DNA of 64,000 bases, taken from Ditylenchus dipsaci. Its lineage: Eukaryota > Nematoda > Chromadorea > Rhabditida > Anguinidae. The translations under genes were made by a program, and so were the position numbers. The stretch is taken from contig SADC01000934.1 of assembly GCA_004194705.1 (NCBI GenBank), positions 117,280 through 181,279 of the forward strand, in the 5' to 3' direction. This document shows, piece by piece, positions 20,704 through 31,380 of the stretch; positions within the stretch are counted from its first letter, which is position 1; the number at the start of each line of letters is the position of its first letter. The notes beneath the pieces are model-generated. The model saw only the letters and a program-made list of their open reading frames with translations. It ran no database searches and was not told the DNA's origin.

Positions 20704-20826
20704 TAAATTGTTGCCCCCAAAATCTGAATTATTCCCCCTTTTTTCTTTCTTTCGGTAATAAATTGCCGAAAAAAGCAATAAAGGGGGAATAATTCAGATT
20801 TTGGGGCAACAATTCAATTTGCTCCC
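20704..20826. repeat. Hairpin, TTGTTGCCCCCAAAATC arms
   Basis: Near-perfect inverted repeat with arms of about 50 bp (AATCTGAATTATTCCCCCTT and complement) around a TCGGTAATAAATTGCCGA loop; a GGGGGACCAAGGC block of the GGTCC family follows at 20839. The stretch from 20850 to 21540 shows no gene. Confidence 0.75.
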
Positions 20827-21545
20827 ATAAAAAACCCGGGGGGACCAAGGCAAGGACTTTTTGTGGACCCCTCAAAGATAATTGAGTCGCAGAATATCAC
20901 TATGCATGGTAGCTTACCTTGGTCACACAAGGCAAAAAGTGGAAATTTCAGTCGAAACAAACTTTTCTGGAAATGGTCTCTGGATGCTCAAGATATGTTT
21001 TTAGTGCGTTTCAACGGTTAAACATACAAAAACCTTATTCTGGATCGTTTTAGGTGGGTTCGGTATAAGTCATTCCGGCCCAATATTATCCGTTTTGAAA
21101 AAAAATCACCTGAAATTTTGTGTCGTTCATGCATTTCCAGTAACGCGAGCAAATGACTTTACGAGCGACGGAGTTCAAAGTCTTTGATGAAATAATTATT
21201 TCCTGGCACTGGCCATTTGTCAAGAATTGTAAAATTTCGTAGATTACTCTGGTGAAAAGACATAACTAGTTTGGTCTGTAGATGGTTAACTAATAAAAGA
21301 TAAAATATTGCACCACACGAAAATATTGAAAATATTTGAGAATTTCGTTCATTTTTGATTAGTCTATGATTTAATAAATACGATGACATGTGTCCATCAC
21401 AAAAATCTAAATCATTTTTATAATTCGTGAATATTGTTCCTGCTAGTGCTGTATCGGCACCGGTACGATGCCGGTGCCGAAAATTTTTAAGTCGGTGCCC
21501 GGTGTCAAAAATTTCACATCTCGGTGGCAAAATTTTGTGAGTCTA

Positions 21546-22074
21546 ATGCCTCGTGTATGCAGAGCAATTCAAGGGCAAAGTCAAAGTTTTTGTGTGTACG
21601 CACAGAAAGTTGACTTGCAAGTCAACCTGCAAGTCAACTTCGACTTCGCCTTTGACCTTGACTTTTGGCTGTTTACGCATGACTTTGCCCTTGACTTTGA
21701 CTGGCGTTTCAAAAAAAGTTTGAAACAGAAAGTCAAAGTCAAAGTTTTTTCGGAATTTTTCGTGTCTTATTTTGATCTTCTTTACTGATCAGTGGTGTAT
21801 TGTGCTGCTACATACATTCATCGTTGCAGTAAAGGCGTTTTTATTTACAAATTAAGCTTATCTCTCCTATGTTTTTATAAATCATGGCGGATTCGACTAA
21901 TGGTAGGCAGAATGAAATGATTTGATTTGCTGTCCGTTGGTGTTTAATAAAGTTTCCGTCAGAATTCTGTGGATGAGTAAATTGTTTTTGATTGATGACC
22001 TTGACTTGGACTTCCTGTGCGTACATACCGCATGACTTTGCCCTTGACTTTGACTTGCTCTGCGTACACGAGGC
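21546..22074. mobile_element. MITE built of AAGTCAA units
   Basis: Inverted ends ATGCCTCGTGTA and TACACGAGGCAT, then GCAGAGCAA..CAAGGGCAAAGTCAAAG facing CTTTGCCCTTGACTTTGAC. The left interior is made almost wholly of GACTTGCAAGTCAAC permutations. The unrelated centre (21780-21990) has no gene. Confidence 0.65.
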
Positions 22075-22396
22075 ATAAGCTATTATTTTATTGTTTGCTT
22101 TAACACTTCAACGGTTGAGTGGTCTTTTTATTGTATTTTTGAACAGTTTTCATGCTGATTCTGATCGGAAAACAGATTTCGAAAATTCGCCGGATATGAC
22201 GAGTGACTTTTCTTTTCAAGATGGGACGCTAAAAGTCACGTGTCTCAAATTTGTTTTGCATTTTTCTCTGTCATATATTGATTCATCAAATTTGTTTAAT
22301 AGCTTGTTTGAAATCTAAGATAATGTGCCTCCTAACGACACATTGCTTTGACATTTATCATTATTAAGTTTAAGATTTTCGGTTCAAAGAAACATA

Positions 22397-22628
22397 TACC
22401 CTATTTTCTCTAATTATAGACCCGGGTCTATAATTTTTCAACCTCCTGAAAATCGGAAAAATTTGATGTCGATCTCGAGATTTTTGGGCTCAACCAAAAT
22501 CTAAAAAGTGAAATCAGCAGAGCTCGTGGAGCTAAGAAAACGCAAAAAAGATATTTGCAAAATTTTCACTCTGCGCTGAGATACAGACCCTCAAAGTTGA
22601 GGGGTCTATAATTAGAGAAAATACGGTA
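22397..22628. mobile_element. TACCGTATTTTCTC-family MITE
   Basis: TA at both ends; inverted ends around CCTATTTTCTCTAATTATAG and complement. A palindromic block ATAGACCCGGGTCTAT follows the left end. Interior blocks GTCGATCTCGAGATTTT and CAGAGCTCGTGGAGCTAAG are shared with 25729-26953 and 53325-53562. Confidence 0.7.
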
Positions 22629-22639
22629 TGTCATTTTTT

Positions 22640-23206
22640 TTAAACTGAGTTGGTTAAATGTGCAAAATCACGTATTTTAGGGCAGTTCGTTAGGTGAACG
22701 ATAAATACCATTTGACAGAGCGAGAAAAACTGTGCCAGAAAATGCTTTAAAAATAAAGTGAAAAAAGGCTGTTGGGGCGTGAAGCATAAGTTTCAAAGAA
22801 AACCAAATCTCTTTGAAAAATATTTTGACGAAAAACTTGTTTTCGTTAGGCAAACATCAAATTCCGAATCCAGATTCGCGTGTTAAGCGCGTGTTGATTT
22901 CCTTGTAAAGTGCTCTTATGGCTCATTTATAAACGTTGTCATTGTCGTCGTCGCTGTCGTTGGAAAAAATGTTTTATAAAGGCACTTTTACGTCAACGAC
23001 AACGCCAACGACAACGAAAATTTTTCTTCCAAATAGACAAATTTTGCATTTAAAGGGGCATGCTCGCGCCCGATGGAATAATTCCTGCATTTCAAATTCG
23101 CGGGTACCAGGCACGCCAGAGATTTTAATTTCAAAATCGTTTTTGAAATCATTTTGACTGTTTTATTTCTGCTTTCAGTGTTTCCGCCTGTGTTTTTTTT
23201 TGGCTG
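22640..23206. other. No gene; CAACGACAACG hairpin
   Basis: At 22935-23020 a GTCGTCGTCGCTGTCGTTG stretch faces CAACGACAACGCCAACGACA. From 23050 the sequence AGGGGCATGCTCGCGCCC begins after TTTAA; the same left end recurs at 61667, so both are solo ends of one TTAA-type repeat. No coding evidence. Confidence 0.5.
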
Positions 23207-23868
23207 TAGGTGAAAACACCCCTCAAAATGTGTAAATCCCCCCTCAAAATAATTTTTTACCCCCTCAAATTTGAATTTCGCACAAAATGTGTAAATCCCC
23301 CTCAAATTTATTATTTACCTCAAATTTTAAAATTTACCCCCTTAAATTCAAATTACCCTCAAATTCAGACCAGATGGCTCAGGACCCACTCCAGAATCGC
23401 CAAAAGGCCAAAATGATTGGTTTTTCGGGGGTCGTCTGGGGGGAGTAAACTTTTCGAGAAAAATCGATTGAGCGGATCAGATTTCGGGTCCGACAGCCTT
23501 AATTGCTCAGAATTCCAGGTTTATGGTGGTTTTGAGTGGTTCAGGGTGGAGTTGTGGACGATTAAGCCCATCTGACCCGAAATCTGATCCGCTCAATCGA
23601 TTTTTCTCGAAAAGTTTACTCCCCCCCCAGACGACCCCCCGAAAAAACCAATCATTTTGGCCTTTTGCGATTCTGGAGTGGGTCCTGAGCCATCTGGTCT
23701 GAATTTGAGGGGTAAATTTGAATTTAAGGGGTAAATTTTAAAATTTGAGGGGGTAAATAATAAATTTGAGGGGGGATTTACACATTTTGTGCGAAATTCA
23801 AATTTGAGGGGGTAAAAAATTATTTTGAGGGGGGATTTACATATTTTGAGGGGTGTTTCAATTTGAGC
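23207..23868. mobile_element. ACCCCTCAAA foldback
   Basis: Two arms of about 300 bp (23207-23510 and 23571-23868) in near-perfect inverted orientation. The outer third of each arm is repeats of CCCCTCAAATTTG / TGTGTAAATCCCCC; the inner part has TGGCTCAGGACCCACTCCAG and GATTGAGCGGATCAGATT. The centre is a short GGTGGTTTTGAGTGGTT tract. The inner part is related to 53960-54310. Confidence 0.75.
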
Positions 23869-23969
23869 CGTTTTTTTTTGGGTATACGGAATTTTGCAGC
23901 TAATCTCGTAATTTTGCAGCCAATTTTTTTTTGCAGCTAATTCTCGTAATTTTGCAGCTAATTCTTGTA

Positions 23970-25472
23970 GCTGTACCCCGAAATTTAAGCGGCGATTTGC
24001 TAAGTGGTCGATTTGCTAAGAATTTTTTTGCTAAGTAGTTGTTTTGATAAAGATCTTGTTTTGTTAAGCTACATCTTCTTCAGTTCGGCTTAATTTCGGG
24101 GTACAGACCTTAAAACCCGAACGATTCAATCCAAAATCATGTTCTAAAAACGGTTTTAATTGAATCGGGGTCTCCTACTCTGGACTGATTGCACCCAGAG
24201 GGATTCGAACCAGTAACTTTGGTGATGAGTATATGGATCTCTTTGCCAAGTAAACATCAAAATTACGATAAAAAAGGTATGCACCCAGGTGGATGCGAAC
24301 CAGTATCCTCGGCGGTGGCTATCCAACTGGTCGTCCACTTGGATCAAAATTTTTTTTTTACGTTTTCGGTTTCCAAAACAATTTTTCTGCACTAATTCGA
24401 GCATGCTGAAGATGGTTTGACAGTGGTAAAATCACGTTTTATCGATAAATTTAGAGTTATGCTAACGATTGATTTATCAAAATCAAGAATTCACGATAAC
24501 TCAAAAATTTCTTGATAAAACGTGATTTTACCACTGTCAAACCATTTTCAGGGTGCTCGAATTAGTGCAGATAAAAATGATTTGGAAACCGAAAACGTAA
24601 AAAAAATTTTTGATCCAAGTGGACGACCACTTGATAGCCACCGCCGAGGATGCTGGTTCGCATCCACCTGGGTGCACACTTTATTTTTTACAGTAATTTC
24701 AGATATGAAAAGACTAACGTTTGACCTTTCAGGTCATTTGGGTGAACATACCCCTACTCTTGAGTTGCCTGGATAACAACCTGTCCAGGTGGTACTCAAC
24801 CCTAGATTGGGATCGGTAGGTGAAATCGCACTTTTGGTCTCATCAAGTCCAATTATTCACAAAATTTTTGGTTGGAAAAATAGATTTTTTTATTTAAATG
24901 AACTTTTTTATTTTTAGGCCATCCAGGTGGGCATCCACCTGGTCAGGTGATACCTACACCAGGTATCGAAGTTGGGGTGTGTAAGATCGCAACTTTGGGC
25001 TTGACAGACCCAATTCCCCACACAATTTTAAGTTAGAAAAAATGGCTTATTTTATTTTTAAGAAATTTTAATCTTTCAGGTTTGGGTTTGGGTATTTAGG
25101 GTGGTTTTAGGGTACTTTAGGTGGTTTAGAATGGTTTGTGGTAGTTTCGACACATCTGAAAATATCAATTTACCTAGATCCCACATTCAAATCAGTAAAA
25201 AACAAAAAAAATTGGCCGAAAAATGACCGTCGGAAAAATCTCTAATCCCCTACCAGAACATTGAGAAAAAGGGAAAGTACAAAAAGGCAAAAAAGTTCTT
25301 AACAAATCGGGATTTAAGAAAAGAATGCCTTAGCAAATATATTCTTAGCAAATGGGCGCCTTAACAAAAAAATTCTTAGCAATTTGTCGCTTAGCAAAAA
25401 AAATTCTTGGCAAAACGACCGCTTAGCAAATCGACCACTTAGCAAAATGCCGCTTAAATTTCTGGGTACAGC
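23970..25472. mobile_element. Foldback, GCTGTACCC ends, TTTGCTAAG arms
   Basis: Left GCTGTACCCCGAAATTTAAG, then units of ATTTGCTAAG; right units CTTAGCAAAT and CTTAAATTTCTGGGTACAGC. An inner inverted copy of the end (GGCTTAATTTCGGGGTACAG) at about 24085-24106 makes the left arm a hairpin of its own. Inside lie tRNA-like T arms (24190, 24285), a palindrome (24281-24690) and inverted satellite copies. Confidence 0.6.
24281..24690. repeat. Palindrome with tRNA-like tips
   Basis: Tips GCACCCAGGTGGATGCGAAC and GTTCGCATCCACCTGGGTGC, then CCAAGTGGACGACCACTTGG-type blocks and TTTGACAGTGGTAAAATCACG arms, as in 15592-16097. Confidence 0.8.
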
Positions 25473-25728
25473 CCTTGAAACTATTACAAAAGAAAACAGT
25501 AAAATAAGTTAGAGCTAAAATCCAAAAATGTTTTATACCGTACCATTCTACCCTTCAAATATACTCTTTTCTCGCTGGGTCAAATCTTCGCAAACTACCC
25601 ATTTTTTAAACCGATATTGGTGTTGAATGATGTCCATGTGATTTTCCTTGAAATTCTGACTCTGAAAAATAGATATAACTTTTCGAGAAGTCAGTAAAAT
25701 GAGTGGAGGAGGTGATGAAAACCAAATT

Positions 25729-26953
25729 ACCGTATTCTCTCTATTAGGTCCACATGTGGGATTTTTTTCCAATCGTCCTAAAATCGGAAAAATTTGGGGT
25801 CGATCTCGAGATTTTGGGTGAAAATCCAAAATCTAAATAGAGAAATCGGTAGAGCTCGTGGGAGTTAAGAAAATGCAATAAACAGCTTTGTTAAATTTTT
25901 TCTCTGAGCTGAGATACAGGTCCTCAAAGTTGGGGGGCATATCCACAACTGCTCAAAAAGTCATCTGAGAATAAATTCAAATGAGAAATAATTGGTATTG
26001 CCACGATTTGTTTCGAAAATAAATTGTTCTTTGACAGAACTATTTCACTCAAAACTTTCTTGTGATAAATGGTTGTATAGTTTTGTTTTTTTATTCTATT
26101 AAGTTACTTTCATACGTTCACCGAGTGTATTATTCAACCCCTGTAGTCCTGGTCAAGTGGATTTCACCTGGATAGCTTGAAAAATAATATCTAGTCAAAT
26201 AAAAAACGAATTATGCTATCATACGTAAAATCATGTCAGAAATTTGGTTTGTTAAGACCAAAATCCCGATTTTACAGACCCAAACCCGATGTCAAAAAAT
26301 GGTCGGCCGCGCCCTAAAAACAGTTTTCTACACGTTAAAAATGCTAAAACATCGAAAAAGGTGTTTTTGCGTGCTTTGGGAGAGCACCGAATAAGGGAGT
26401 CCGGCGAAAAATTTTGCTCCAAGTGAACGATCATTTACCCACTTGGCTGGCTTAAAATTAAATGTTAGTCTGAACTAAAATCAACTCATTTTTTCACACC
26501 CTAAATTCTTTGGGCATTCGGGTTTGTTACGACAAAAACCACCATTTTTCACACCCGGAGTCTGAAACCTAGGGTAGATACCTCTCAGGTAGGTGGATAT
26601 CCCCTGGAAGACTTGAAAAATCAAAAGTTTGTCGGATTAATGAACAAACCATTTTGTTATCAAACTGAATAGGGCAGAATTAACCGACCATGAACAACCT
26701 TAGTTATCAATCATTAATCAATTGTTTACAACTTTATTTTTCCTACAAAAAATTATTTGTAAGAACATTTAAATATCAAAAGTTATTTGCGACACAAATT
26801 GTGCCAAGACAAATTATTTCTCATCTGAATTTATTCTCAGATGACTTTTTGAGCAGTTGTCTTTTTTCTCAGTTAATTTTTGAGCAGTTGTGGGTGTGCC
26901 AGTTATGGTGTGGGTTTAATAGAGAGTGTGGAACTAATAGAGAGAATACGGTA
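25729..26953. mobile_element. TACCGTATTCTCTC-family MITE, interrupted
   Basis: Left TACCGTATTCTCTCTATTAG, right AATAGAGAGAATACGGTA. The left interior has GTCGATCTCGAGATTTTGGG and CGGTAGAGCTCGTGGGAG. Satellite-like sequence (26140-26650) and a Gln/Phe-rich open stretch without homology sit between the ends, so later insertions are likely. Confidence 0.5.
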
Positions 26954-27185
26954 ATGGTTAATAGTTAGTTTCCTTTTAGTAAGATGTCGATTATGATTAT
27001 GGCAAAATTAAGGCAGTTGCTGACAGTAAAGCAGTGCTGGAAACGGTTGAAATAGAATGCTTGATACCTTTTAACCCTAGAAGTGAGTTAACCTACTAAA
27101 ATGGACTAAAAAATAGGGTGTGCAGGCAGGAGAATCGAATCTGAGAGTTCAAAATATTCGCTCCTCGGTGTGCAATCTCCTTTAA
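26954..27185. other. tRNA-derived SINE-like tract
   Basis: On the minus strand AGATTCGATTCTCCTGCC (B-box-like) heads a tract that continues with sequence also found at 10215-10330 (GTTGCTGACAG..AAAG, GTGAGTTAAC, then GGGTGTGCAG/GAGGTGTATACC). Two independent copies with the same order suggest a short tRNA-derived retroelement. Confidence 0.4.
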
Positions 27186-27420
27186 AAGGCCATTGCCACC
27201 TGTTTTGAATTGTCCCCGTCAATTCAAATTTTTTTTGCATAATCATTCAACTTCTGCACGGGTTTTTCAACTTGGTTTCTAACAAAAACAAGGCCTAGAA
27301 TTTAATTTTTGCTATATTTTTGTTAGAAACCAGGTTGAAAAAGTCGTACGTAGATCCAGAGATAAAGAAAAAAATTCGAATTGGCGGGGGACAACCGTTG
27401 TCGGAGACGGCAATGGCCCT
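27186..27420. mobile_element. TTAA-flanked MITE (complete)
   Basis: TTAA at 27182-27185 and 27421-27424, ends AAGGCCATTGCCACC and GGAGACGGCAATGGCCCT, centre TTTCTAACAAAAACAAGGCC facing its complement. Non-coding. Confidence 0.8.
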
Positions 27421-27424
27421 TTAA

Positions 27425-27873
27425 GCATGACAATCGAAAAACATGGAAAACGTAAAGGTTTAAACGTAAACGTAAAGGTTTTTCGGTGAAAGTTCTAACG
27501 ATTACTTTTTTTTTCTCTCTATATTTTTTTTATTGAGAACCATAGACACACATATGCGAACAATAGAGCCCCTTTATGTACAAAGATCTTTGCAACGAAA
27601 AACTTGCACGACTAGGAAATAGTTTCACACATGTTTAGAATTCTTAAAAGCGCATTCTCTCTGTTGATTGATGACTCAGCCACTGGATCCCTAAAGTCAT
27701 CTGTTGAAAGAGGTCGGATGAAATGAAAATGGTTGGTGATGACCTGCCGCTGCGTTGTTTCTTCTGCTTCTACGTGGTTGAGAATTTTCTTCGTCCTTTT
27801 TCGAGGTTTCTTTTCATCAGTCGAGCAGACTCAACCTTCTTCCTTCTCTTCTTTACCACCGCTTCATTGACGA
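27425..27873. other. Possible 3' coding or UTR of the FANCM-like gene
   Basis: On the minus strand, right after the stop at 27874, a frame reading 'VVNEAVVKKRRKKVESAR' and 'LMKRNLEKGRRKFS' is open to about 27770 if one base is added before the stop. It may be the basic tail of the upstream gene or a separate exon. 27440-27480 is a small AACGTAAAGG tandem repeat. Confidence 0.35.
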
Positions 27874-30800
27874 CTAGTTCGGTTCAGCATGCTTGATATG
27901 TTCTTCAGTTATAACCTCTCTATCTTCTTTCAGAGCATTTACTTGGCGACATTTGAATTCCTGTTCCAGTTTATTCAAGAATTCATCGTTGTTATTTACC
28001 GAGCAAGAGTAACTGCACCACTTGTCCAAAGGCGTAAGAGCAGGATGGTCGCAGAGCTCCGGCACCAAATCAGTCTAAATTCTAATTGAAATATGGATAT
28101 GAAATATAGGACAGATACCTCATAACTGAAACATCTGTTATACCCCTCGCTGAAGCTTTCCAATCCCAGCTGGCACCGATTCCGAATTCTTCCAATTCCT
28201 CAATCTGAGCCCTCTGTCAAAGCTATTGCTGCCACCTCCACTATTTCACTTGGCTCTTCACTCGCTTCCTTGACTGAGTTTGTTTTTTTGGCCACATTTT
28301 TCTTGGCTTTGTCTTCACAAATTTCAGGAGTTAGATTGTTGGGAAGGTACTCAATTGGTATCTCAGACATTGTTCCCAACTTCTCAAAAGGATTCATTGA
28401 CTTCTCGAAACGATACAAGCTCTCATTGCAGAATAAATGTTTGGGCTGCAACCAGTCACAACAGAAGGCATTAGATGGCTGAAAAATACGGTGAAGCTAC
28501 TACAGCGCATTTAAAACTAAAGTCCCTAATTTATACCAATAGCTTCTAGTTCATCCATCAACAAGCAATGACGTGCTTATCTCCATATTTCAATATCGCA
28601 GCGAAGCAGTACTGAATAAAATTAATGAAGATTGAAGGAGGGGAGCATTTTCTGGCCCGAATAGTTCAAATCCCACTACGAGCATACATATTTTTTTTTC
28701 GGCTGTTTCTCATTGTCGTTGCTTCTTTTGCTTTCAATAATTTTTTTTTAAATACTTTCCTATTTCAGTTTTGGAGAAACAGAAATTAGTAACCAAGGAT
28801 GAGCAAAATAAGTAAATTACGGATAACCCAAGCTACTGCTAGAAAAATTTCGCAATTATAAAGGTATATTGCAGCTCTTAGAGTGTCCTAAATTTCCGAT
28901 TTCTCTGCAATCGGTTCCTTCCAGTAACTCCCGTTGTCGTTCTTTTCTTCTATAGAGAAAAAAAACTTCTATTAGCAATAGGCTTGGGTTATCCGTAATT
29001 TCCTTATTTCGCTCATTTATTGGCTACTGATTTCTCTCTTTTTAATTAAATATGAAAATGTTAAAGTTAAAAAAGAAAAGCAAAATAAGAAGAGTCGAAA
29101 AAAAATTATGTATGCTCGTAGTGGGATTCGAACCACTCGGGCCTGTAAATGTCCCCCACCCCTTTGATCGTTGAAGACAATATAATATTCACCAGTAGTC
29201 CATCCCAATGGCACAGTCAAAGATCTCATGCGAGCTAAGGTTTCCACGAAAGACGAACTGACTAGAATGCTGATATTGCTGGACTTAAATTTTTAAGGTT
29301 GAGAAATTGTGCAAAATCGATATAAAATATAACCAACTTACTTTAAATTTATTGATCACCCATCTTTTATCCTCAATCACACTCCATGAAAGCGCACATC
29401 TAATAAAAGTTTAAAGTGGAAATAAATTCCTTGATCAAGCTTTACCTTCAATCAAGTTGTCTAATTCACTCCAGTTCTCTTTGAAGCTAAACGTGTTATG
29501 AGCCAACAATAGTTCAGCCACTGCCCTGGCACCAAAGCAACTCTCGCAGAAGATCATTAACTTGTAGTTGTCAGTTTCTGCAAATGTCAATTCAATTAGA
29601 AAGAAAAAAGCAACTTAAAATTTTTAATTACTAGATGGTAATATTGGTCAAGCAGATCGATCAATTTTGGCATTTTCGGATGACTGCCCTTCATCAGTTC
29701 AAACAACTCAGACGACGGTATAGGGTAGCGAAAATGAATATTTGGCCTCAGCGAATTCGTACACGGACCTCAGATCGGCGTTATCGGTTATACCATTTAG
29801 CAATTGGGTTTGCTTTAGGAATTTTGCTAAACGACAATCCAATTGAGTCAGTCGAGAATAATTTTAAAAACAGACATTTCAAAACAAATAGAAGGCACGG
29901 TAACCGTACAAAGCTAGCATCCTATATGCAACCACCAATGAATTTGTTATACGGATAGCTGGTTCCATTCCTCGTCAGCTGATTCAATAAGCTGCAATTC
30001 TCATTAGTTACAAAAAGAATTAAACTCGAATAAAATGAATAACCAACCTTCCGCCAATTATCCGAAAAGATCAGACCATCTGGGTCAGACTCTGTAAGAA
30101 ATTCAGCGGCAACCAGTTTCTTCGTGAAGTTTGATGTTCCCTAAAAGCAGAGAGCACTGAGCTATATTTTGTTTACTTCGAAGGCATATTACTCACTTCT
30201 TTCAGGCATTCAAATGTTTAATAATAGCAGAATTTCACTACTCCTCTTGATGCGCTGTAACTTGACACCAAATGGATACAACACTTTGTTAGCTCACTTC
30301 CATCCGAATAGTTTTTGATCAGAACATTGCTGACACATAGATTGGAAATTATGGATTGCACTGTAGCTACTTTCTTGAAAGACAAAGTTTCAGCCAGACC
30401 CAATACGCGAATATTAGCCTGAACCAGAAAGTGTAAAGAGAAGAACAATATCCATTAACTTACCCCTTCATTCATGACGAGTGAAACTAGTCTCGAGAGT
30501 GCTGAATGTCCATATGCTTTGTTAGCTTCATTAATTACAACTAGTTTGATGTCATGGTTTGCAAGAGCACCGCTAGTCAGAGCTGTTACGAAGGCCTGCA
30601 AAAATATATCACAAGTCTAGCACAATCATAAGACGAACCTACTTTTGGAGTCATAATAAAGACACCACCAGGCGAAAGACTATTCTTCTTTTTCTCTGAT
30701 ACATTCTTGAGTTTAGGCTGAGGAATTCCAACATCTGTACAGGAGTCAAGAAGTTCGGCAGTTCCACATCCGAGTTGAGCAAAAGGAACACTGAGCATCC

Positions 30801-31031
30801 AGGGAAAAGCCTACACACATGTCTATTAATAGACACAGAATAATTAATAAAAACAATACTTGTAAAAGTGAAGGCCAAAATGGCCTGAGATGGTAAGCAC
30901 GCACGAAAACATTCGGGTATAACTAGTAAAGTGTTGAGCTGTAAGATCCTATTTACACAATCTCTGTGAAGCTTCTGAGTCTGACAGTTGAGCGGAATAT
31001 ACCAAGAATGCATGACAGAAGCTGAACATGA
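27874..31031 (-). CDS. FANCM-like helicase with degenerate motifs
   Basis: FANCM/Mph1/Hef proteins are SF2 translocases that remodel stalled forks. Minus-strand exons follow the family order: Q-motif region 'SWYIPLNCQTQKLHRD' (31031-30860); 'NTLLVIPECFRACLP' at the Walker A site, where the family has 'PTGLGKT'; exon 30809-30643 with 'FPGCSVFLLLNSDVELPN', 'DVGIPQPKLKNV' and 'GGVFIMTPK'; exon 30595-30464 'FVTALTSGALANHDIKLVV' then 'INEANKAYGHSALS', against DEAHKALG; exon from 30418 'ANIRVLGLAETLSFKKV', against LSATPG. RecA2 follows: 'LFELMKGSHPKMPKLIDLL' (~29710), 'YKLMIFCESCFGARAVAEL' (~29540), 'VIEDKRWVINKFK' (~29370), 'TTGEYYIVFNDQRG' (~29190). Later exons include 'CDHPALTPLDKWCSYSC', weakly like the MHF-binding region. 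Walker A Lys, DEAH Asp and His, and SAT Ser are all changed, so ATPase activity is not expected. At least three one-base shifts are needed. The first exon is not identified. Confidence 0.6.
28645..29155. repeat. Palindrome inside FANCM-like intron
   Basis: Arms of about 200 bp meet near 28890. The tips are GGCCCGAATAGTTCAAATCC and GGATTCGAACCACTCGGGCC, again T-arm-like. Inner arms share ATTAGTAACCAAGGATGAGC / CGCTCATTTATTGGCTACTG. The right tip overlaps the coding exon that carries 'NDQRG', so exon and repeat may be fused. Confidence 0.7.
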
Positions 31032-31089
31032 CTGCATCAAGAAGAAATATTCAGCAATATAGTGGTGATCGCAAGTGGAAAATTATGAT

Positions 31090-31380
31090 GGATTAAGTTA
31101 CTAGAAATCTAAAAGTATAATCCTCCAACAATGCTGGATTTGTTTTCAAATTGTAATGTACCAATTATGACAGCTTCATGACCAAATGGTCGAATCAAAG
31201 CACAAGGTAGTTCTTCAATGATCCCGAATTTCTAGTCTTCAACGACGCAGTGCTGTAGAAAAGAGTCTGGAAATCTATGTGATGCAAACAAACTAATCCT
31301 TCAATAACAACTTTATTACTCTGAACTACACAAAGTTTCGTGAGAACAACAACGCATAACTTTAACAATGATAAGAATAT
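31090..31380 (-). other. Unassigned open frame between two genes
   Basis: About 31110-31225 on the minus strand is open as 'EELPCALIRPFGHEAVIIG' 'TLQFENKSSIVGGLYF' and a stop. It lies downstream of the SDA1 stop and upstream of the FANCM-like exons. It could be a first exon of the FANCM-like gene read past its donor, or chance. Confidence 0.25.
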
